Shown in pieces: positions 55,706 through 64,000 of a stretch of DNA of 64,000 nt. The notes beneath the pieces were generated by a model, which was not told the origin of the DNA, made no database searches, and saw only the letters and a program-made list of their open reading frames with translations. The stretch's first letter is position 1. Every line of letters starts with the position of its first letter. The stretch is from Vibrio cyclitrophicus (GTDB lineage: Bacteria > Pseudomonadota > Gammaproteobacteria > Enterobacterales > Vibrionaceae): the NCBI RefSeq assembly GCF_024347435.1, contig NZ_AP025481.1, forward strand, positions 124,001 to 188,000, given 5' to 3'. A program made the position numbers and the translations under genes.

Positions 55706-56806
55706 ATGAGCAATGAAATGTTAACAATGCTAAAAGACGCACTTGATATGTTCGCTTTCTTAGCAGTAGAGCTAATCATCCTTTTTTTGGCGATCAGCTA
55801 CATTGTTGGGATTCTGCAAGAGTTTCTTACGCCAGAAAAGATTCAATCTATCTTGAGCTCACGTAACGGTAAGGGCTATGTGGTTGCTGCACTATTGGGT
55901 GCGATTACGCCTTTCTGTTCATGTTCGACGATTCCTTTCCTAAAAGGATTGCTGCGTGCAAGAGCAGGTTTTGGTCCAATGATGGTGTTCCTATTCGGTA
56001 GCCCACTCTTGAACCCGGTGATCATTGGCTTGTTCGTGATTACGTTCGGCTGGCAAGTGGCTGTGTTCTACTTCTTAGTAGCAATGACGGTATCGGTAGT
56101 CGCAGGTTACGCACTTGAGAAGCTTGGCTTTGAGCGTTACGTAAAACCTGAAGCGTATGAATCGTCAGGTTCAGCTTCAAGCTGTGGGACTAGCTGTGAT
56201 GACTCTGCCCCTAAGAAAGCAGTACCTGTTAAAGCGGAATCTTCATGTGGTACAAGTGCATGTGGTGAGCCTGCGCCTGTAATGGCAAAAGAGACATCTT
56301 GCTGCGATTCGAAAAAAGAAGAACCACAAGTGACTGTGTCAGGCTGCTCAACGGATGGAAGCGCGACGGCTGAAATCGTAGAGAAGAAAGAACCTAGCCG
56401 TTGGATGAGAATTTGGTTCTCAACTTGGAAAGACTTCAAACAAGTATTCCCTTATCTAATGATGGGTATCGCGATTGGTTCATTCATCTACGGCCTCATT
56501 CCTACAGACCTCATTGCACAGTACGCTGGTGAAGGTATGTGGTATGCGATTCCAGTAGCAGCCGTGATTGGTATTCCACTGTACATTCGTGCTGAAGCGG
56601 TAATCCCACTAAGTGCAGCTTTAGTACAGAAAGGTATGGCGTTGGGTTCAGTAATGGCATTGATCATTGGTAGTGCAGGCGCAAGTTTAACGGAAGTTAT
56701 CCTGCTTAAATCAATCTTTAAGAATCAAATGATTGCAGCATTCCTATTCGTTATCCTAAGCATGGCGATGGGTGCAGGCTTCCTATACAGCTTCATCTTT
56801 GGTTAA
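55706..56806 (+). CDS. Metal(loid) permease of the ArsP / SO_0444 family
   Basis: A 366-residue inner-membrane exporter (permease, PF03773 type). The first half has helices and the ion-binding Cys-Ser-Cys in ITPFCSCSTIPFLK (Cys71, Cys73). A cytoplasmic loop at about 150-220 carries seven more cysteines (SSCGTSC, SSCGTSAC, TSCCDS). The second half repeats the fold. Relatives export methylarsenite or Cu/Zn; the ArsR/SigZ context fits a soft metal or arsenical. GGAGTT lies before the ATG. Confidence 0.88.
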   Translation: MSNEMLTMLKDALDMFAFLAVELIILFLAISYIVGILQEFLTPEKIQSILSSRNGKGYVVAALLGAITPFCSCSTIPFLKGLLRARAGFGPMMVFLFGSPLLNPVIIGLFVITFGWQVAVFYFLVAMTVSVVAGYALEKLGFERYVKPEAYESSGSASSCGTSCDDSAPKKAVPVKAESSCGTSACGEPAPVMAKETSCCDSKKEEPQVTVSGCSTDGSATAEIVEKKEPSRWMRIWFSTWKDFKQVFPYLMMGIAIGSFIYGLIPTDLIAQYAGEGMWYAIPVAAVIGIPLYIRAEAVIPLSAALVQKGMALGSVMALIIGSAGASLTEVILLKSIFKNQMIAAFLFVILSMAMGAGFLYSFIFG

Positions 56807-56855
56807 TCAGGCCTGATTTCGAGATAACACCATCGATACTGAGAGGTAAATAAGC

Positions 56856-56887
56856 AAAAGAGCTCAACTAAGTGAGCTCTTTTTTTG
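56856..56887 (+). terminator. Terminator after the permease gene
   Basis: AAAAGAGCTCA and TGAGCTCTTTT pair around a 6-base loop, then T-run. Confidence 0.85.
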
Positions 56888-56908
56888 TTTAGATAATTAG
56901 CTAGGAGG

Positions 56909-57508
56909 TTAGAAACCGCGAATATCAAGCTCATTGTTGATCAACACAACACACTGAGAAGCAAACAACATGTTTGGACCTAAGCTGATTTTCTCTGTCC
57001 CTAAACGCTTCAAGCTGTTGTAGCTTTTCTTTGGCATAGGGATATGGTCAGTTAGAAGGAAACATGGGTTTTCCGCAATCTCTGCGTCACGGATAAAGTC
57101 GCCTTTCTTATCCATCATGTACAGCTGGTGGTCTTCTGCCAGTTCTTTAACCAACTTTTCAAAGCTCATAGTACGAACAGTGATGCCCGGTTCAACCTGA
57201 CGTGTCTGTTCTTTTGTCATACCTTGAGAAGCGTCAACCGCTCTTACTACCGCAGATAACAATGCAGACTCATGGAAGCCACCAATGTTAGTGATTTCGT
57301 TTGAATCGAATGTAATGGTACGTGAAAAGTCTTTAGTACTTTCTAACACAAGGTGCACGGTGACATTCTCACGGTGAGATTGAGCAACGAAGATCGTGTT
57401 CATCAGAGTATGAGCCAGAATCTCAGTATGAGCATCTTGCCCAACACCTTCTAAGATAAGTTTGCTCTCTGTAGGGGCTGCGCGAGCGCGTAATACAAAT
57501 GAACGCAT
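56909..57508 (-). CDS. TrmY-like SPOUT methyltransferase (DUF358)
   Basis: A 199-residue protein of the COG1901/DUF358 family. In archaea TrmY methylates pseudouridine 54 of tRNA to m1-psi. The knot region SLGPNMLFASQCVVLIN and the strand CFLLTDHIPMP are present. Bacteria carry m5U54, not pseudouridine 54, so the RNA substrate here must differ or the enzyme acts on another molecule. The gene stands alone with its own leader and shares a terminator region with the permease gene. Confidence 0.85.
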   Translation of the reverse strand: MRSFVLRARAAPTESKLILEGVGQDAHTEILAHTLMNTIFVAQSHRENVTVHLVLESTKDFSRTITFDSNEITNIGGFHESALLSAVVRAVDASQGMTKEQTRQVEPGITVRTMSFEKLVKELAEDHQLYMMDKKGDFIRDAEIAENPCFLLTDHIPMPKKSYNSLKRLGTEKISLGPNMLFASQCVVLINNELDIRGF

Positions 57509-57764
57509 GGAATGTACCTTGTCAGTATGTGATAAAGCTAAACGGACTTTATCAACATGAATTTATGAATAACCAAAATTGTGGCGGTATGTAACTCTTT
57601 TCTATTAATGAAGTCAAATAGAGTTGCTTATAGCGCCAACCAGAAGAACTCTGCGTATTAAATAGAGAATGACCACATTACAAGATGGTAAGGGTTGAAG
57701 CGACCCAATGTTTATGTAGATAGTATGCGCAAATTATTAGGTGACTTACTTAAGGAAGTAGTCG

Positions 57765-58289
57765 ATGAAGTTACAGAAAATCAATAAAGAAGAATATAGA
57801 AAGAAGATGAACCTGCTGTTGGTTTCGTTAGTTGGGTCACTCGCCTTGTTTGCTATCGTATTCGGTAGCGTTCTGATTGAACTTTTTGGTTTAGCTGGAT
57901 CTATTAGTGGGGAAGCGACAGGCAATTTCCATTTGAATGTACTCGGGGTGATTTTATCAGTCGTACTGAATGCCTTTATCGCGAGTCGTGTGAAAGGGCA
58001 TAATTACTTTAAAGAGGCGCTTTATGTGTGGAACCTTAAACAAACTCACAATCAAATCTATCGTAAGCTCAAGCGTATTCAACCGAAAGCTGAGCAAGGT
58101 GATCGAGAAGCATTAACTATCCTTTACTTCTATTACACTACGCAAAAACAGGTATACGACCTAGACAACAACACATTGACGATAAAAACAGTTCAGCAAT
58201 CGCTAGATAACATCCAAGAACTGAGTGAGAAATGGAGCATTGAGCTAGATATAGAGGCTTTTTCGAAAGATTTAATCGCAAAATTTTAA
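57765..58289 (+). CDS. DUF3087 membrane protein
   Basis: A 174-residue protein with two membrane helices (about 17-42 and 57-75) and a cytoplasmic helical tail. The opening MKLQKINKEEYRKKMN and the helix YNxxKxQxxIYRKLK-like region match DUF3087. The function is unknown. TTAAGGAAG lies before the ATG. It lies just upstream of the rRNA operon. Confidence 0.8.
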   Translation: MKLQKINKEEYRKKMNLLLVSLVGSLALFAIVFGSVLIELFGLAGSISGEATGNFHLNVLGVILSVVLNAFIASRVKGHNYFKEALYVWNLKQTHNQIYRKLKRIQPKAEQGDREALTILYFYYTTQKQVYDLDNNTLTIKTVQQSLDNIQELSEKWSIELDIEAFSKDLIAKF

Positions 58290-58390
58290 GTGATATGCCC
58301 ACTATTGTATGAGCTTTGAGCTACGAAAGAGCCTTTTGACGTAAAAGTAGCCACTTAAGCAAGTTTTTTGAATTTTTATCAAAAAAGGGG

Positions 58391-58418
58391 TTGCCATGTT
58401 TTCGATGATCTCTATAAT
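58391..58418 (+). promoter_or_regulatory. rRNA operon promoter P1
   Basis: TTGCCA, a 16-base spacer and TATAAT, followed by a GC-rich GCCGCCTC discriminator, the mark of stringently controlled rRNA promoters. An AT-rich stretch upstream fits an UP element. Confidence 0.78.
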
Positions 58419-58506
58419 GCCGCCTCACTGACACGGTAGACGCCACAAGGCTTCAGCAGTAATCAGTAAGACGGAAAGTTCGAAAGAAATTAATTTTAAA
58501 AAGTGT

Positions 58507-58534
58507 TTGACACTTAAGATTAAATCGCTAGAAT
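58507..58534 (+). promoter_or_regulatory. rRNA operon promoter P2
   Basis: Consensus TTGACA, a 16-base spacer and TAGAAT, about 116 bases after P1. Confidence 0.75.
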
Positions 58535-58585
58535 TCACGTCCGCTTTCAAGGGTTTCTTTGTAAAAAGAAAGTTTCGATAAGCAA

Positions 58586-58597
58586 AGCTCTTTAACA
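58586..58597 (+). promoter_or_regulatory. boxA antitermination element in 16S leader
   Basis: AGCTCTTTAACA matches boxA, the Nus-factor recognition site in rRNA leaders. A second copy (TGCTCTTTAACA) precedes 23S at 61131-61142. Confidence 0.75.
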
Positions 58598-58604
58598 ATT
58601 TAAA

Positions 58605-58627
58605 CCTATCAATCTGTGTGGGCACTC
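58605..58627 (+). other. 5' half of 16S processing stem
   Basis: The sequence here pairs almost perfectly with 60467-60490, just after the 16S 3' end. The pair forms the RNase III stem that releases 16S rRNA. Confidence 0.75.
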
Positions 58628-58893
58628 GTTGATGAATATCAAAACGTTTTATCTTCCCTTTTTATTAAGAGAAGTAAAACAGATTCCTCGGAATCAACTT
58701 TGGTTTCAATGAACTGAGTGACCAATACGAATAACTACTTTCTCTTGTGGAAAGAAAGTATTTGGCACAGTCAATTCATTACCATTCTGTTCCTATTTAT
58801 TTAAGAAGAGAGGGGTAATAGCTTTAGAATTACATGTTCATTTTCGAATGAATATTAGTTTTGAAGTCAGTATTCGTTGAGTCACAAAATCTT

Positions 58894-60448
<1,555 letters not shown>

Positions 60449-60466
60449 TACGAAGATACTTACGAT

Positions 60467-60490
60467 GAGTGTCCACACAGATTGATTAGG
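60467..60490 (+). other. 3' half of 16S processing stem
   Basis: Complementary to 58605-58627 with about one mismatch, completing the processing stem. Confidence 0.75.
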
Positions 60491-60571
60491 TTTAGAAAAG
60501 CAAAGAGATGAAGAACTCCCAAGTTCTTCAAGGTTTGTTTCTACTTTTTAAAGTAGAGATAAATTAGCAGT

Positions 60572-60647
60572 GTCCCGTTCGTCTAGAGGCCTAGGACACC
60601 GCCCTTTCACGGCGGTAACAGGGGTTCGACTCCCCTACGGGATACCA
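60572..60647 (+). tRNA. tRNA-Glu (TTC)
   Basis: 76 nt cloverleaf with anticodon loop CTTTCAC and encoded CCA; the first tRNA after 16S. Confidence 0.96.
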
Positions 60648-60667
60648 CTTCCTTCAAGAAGTAAAAA

Positions 60668-60743
60668 GGGTCGTTAGCTCAGTTGGTAGAGCAGTTGACT
60701 TTTAATCAATTGGTCGCAGGTTCGAATCCTGCACGACCCACCA
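60668..60743 (+). tRNA. tRNA-Lys (TTT)
   Basis: 76 nt cloverleaf starting GGGTCGTTAGCTC, anticodon TTT in CTTTTAA, with encoded CCA. Confidence 0.96.
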
Positions 60744-60768
60744 TTTCCTCCCAAGGAAATAAAATTTG

Positions 60769-60844
60769 GGGCGATTAGCTCAGTTGGGAGAGCACCTGCC
60801 TTACAAGCAGGGGGTCACTGGTTCGAGCCCGGTATCGCCCACCA
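60769..60844 (+). tRNA. tRNA-Val (TAC), copy 1
   Basis: 76 nt cloverleaf starting GGGCGATTAGCTC, anticodon TAC in CTTACAA, with encoded CCA. Identical to the copy at 60975. Confidence 0.96.
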
Positions 60845-60869
60845 TTTCCTCCCAAGGAAATAAAAATAT

Positions 60870-60945
60870 GGGGCTATAGCTCAGCTGGGAGAGCGCCTGC
60901 CTTGCACGCAGGAGGTCTGCGGTTCGATCCCGCATAGCTCCACCA
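60870..60945 (+). tRNA. tRNA-Ala (TGC)
   Basis: 76 nt cloverleaf starting GGGGCTATAGCTC, anticodon TGC in CTTGCAC, with encoded CCA. Confidence 0.96.
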
Positions 60946-60974
60946 TTCCTTCCATAAGGAATTAAAACTTTTAT

Positions 60975-61050
60975 GGGCGATTAGCTCAGTTGGGAGAGCA
61001 CCTGCCTTACAAGCAGGGGGTCACTGGTTCGAGCCCGGTATCGCCCACCA
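60975..61050 (+). tRNA. tRNA-Val (TAC), copy 2
   Basis: Identical to the tRNA-Val at 60769 across all 76 bases, the second Val copy in one operon. Confidence 0.96.
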
Positions 61051-61470
61051 TCTTTAAACATTCTTTGATGACAACAGTCTGAAGAGAGTTTTTAAAAATG
61101 GTTTTGAAAGTTTAAAACTTGAAAAACTCTTGCTCTTTAACAATTTGGAAAGCTGACTGATTTGATTACTTACGAGTAATTCAAGTCAAATTTAAAAGTT
61201 CTCAATGTTTATCTGCTCTTATTTAATAAGAACGGTATAAACACAACAAACACATTCAAGTGTCTTGTATTCGAATGATCAGAAATGATTGTTCATTTTT
61301 TGATTCTACTTTTTATTAAAAAGTGGAAACAAAAAGTAAATTGAGTCCGGCAAACAGTCATTGAGAATTAACCCTTCTTGATGACAACCAAAAACCTTGG
61401 TTAGTTGCCATACGCTTATTTGTCTTCACTTTTTAAAGTGAAAGCAAATAGAAACCCTTTCGGGTTGTAT
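61051..61470 (+). other. Spacer between last tRNA and 23S
   Basis: Holds a boxA copy (61131-61142) and AT-rich short inverted repeats such as CTACTTTTT...AAAAAGTGG. No gene. Confidence 0.6.

Positions 61471-64000
<2,530 letters not shown>

Overview
The window reads as a Vibrio chromosome (gamma-proteobacterium). The evidence is a Vibrio-type 16S gene with an intergenic spacer carrying Glu-Lys-Val-Ala-Val tRNAs, three chemoreceptors, a cluster of Vibrio-typical DUF proteins (DUF3010, DUF3012, DUF3087, DUF3316) and moderate GC. It looks closest to the Splendidus-type vibrios, but species cannot be fixed by eye. No phage, IS element, integron or CRISPR array is visible; this is ordinary accessory-rich chromosome ending in an rRNA operon that runs off the right edge.

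Layout. 0-8.3 kb: the tail of an unknown gene, a fructose-type PTS IIABC permease, a TetR repressor, a 57-residue zinc-ribbon protein, a NIT-domain chemoreceptor, and an ArsR / aldehyde dehydrogenase / 2OG-Fe(II) oxygenase unit. 8.3-16.2 kb: an aromatic amino acid permease, mdtL-yidZ, an AhpD-like protein that carries the same 12-bp operator as the TetR gene 10 kb away, a MocR/EamA divergent pair and DUF3010. 16.4-23.3 kb: two more chemoreceptors, DUF3316, a LysR regulator, an SPOUT RNA methyltransferase and an SGNH hydrolase. 23.4-26.6 kb: a LysR-DgcN-DgcA locus for D-glutamate use, in which dgcN is frameshifted at a 7-G run and the LysR gene ends in a 14-G run.

27-35.6 kb is the most system-like region. 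A DctB/DctD-like two-component pair is followed by a secreted glycerophosphodiester phosphodiesterase and a PhnD-PhnC-PhnE-PhnE type ABC importer. Both target units start with a -24/-12 (sigma-54) promoter, and upstream of both lie copies of an imperfect palindrome (GRGACA-N4-TGACYC type) at the distance expected of enhancer sites. The parts fit one regulon for sensing and scavenging a periplasmic phosphorus compound; the substrate is not known.

35.7-50.5 kb: DUF3012 lipoprotein, HPF, glgC, ompW with a perfect FNR box, a large lipoprotein, a run of oxidoreductases each facing its own regulator (SDR/LysR, HxlR/SDR, NAD(P)-binding/LysR), a bicupin, an unknown membrane-anchored protein, ribB with its FMN riboswitch, and pgpB. 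50.6-58.3 kb: YjbR-like, TauE-like, a His-rich peptide plus MFS transporter, YitT, an ArsR-SigZ unit facing a cysteine-rich metal(loid) permease across three identical-type operators, a TrmY-like SPOUT enzyme and DUF3087. 58.4-64 kb: rrn promoters P1 and P2, 16S, five tRNAs and a truncated 23S.
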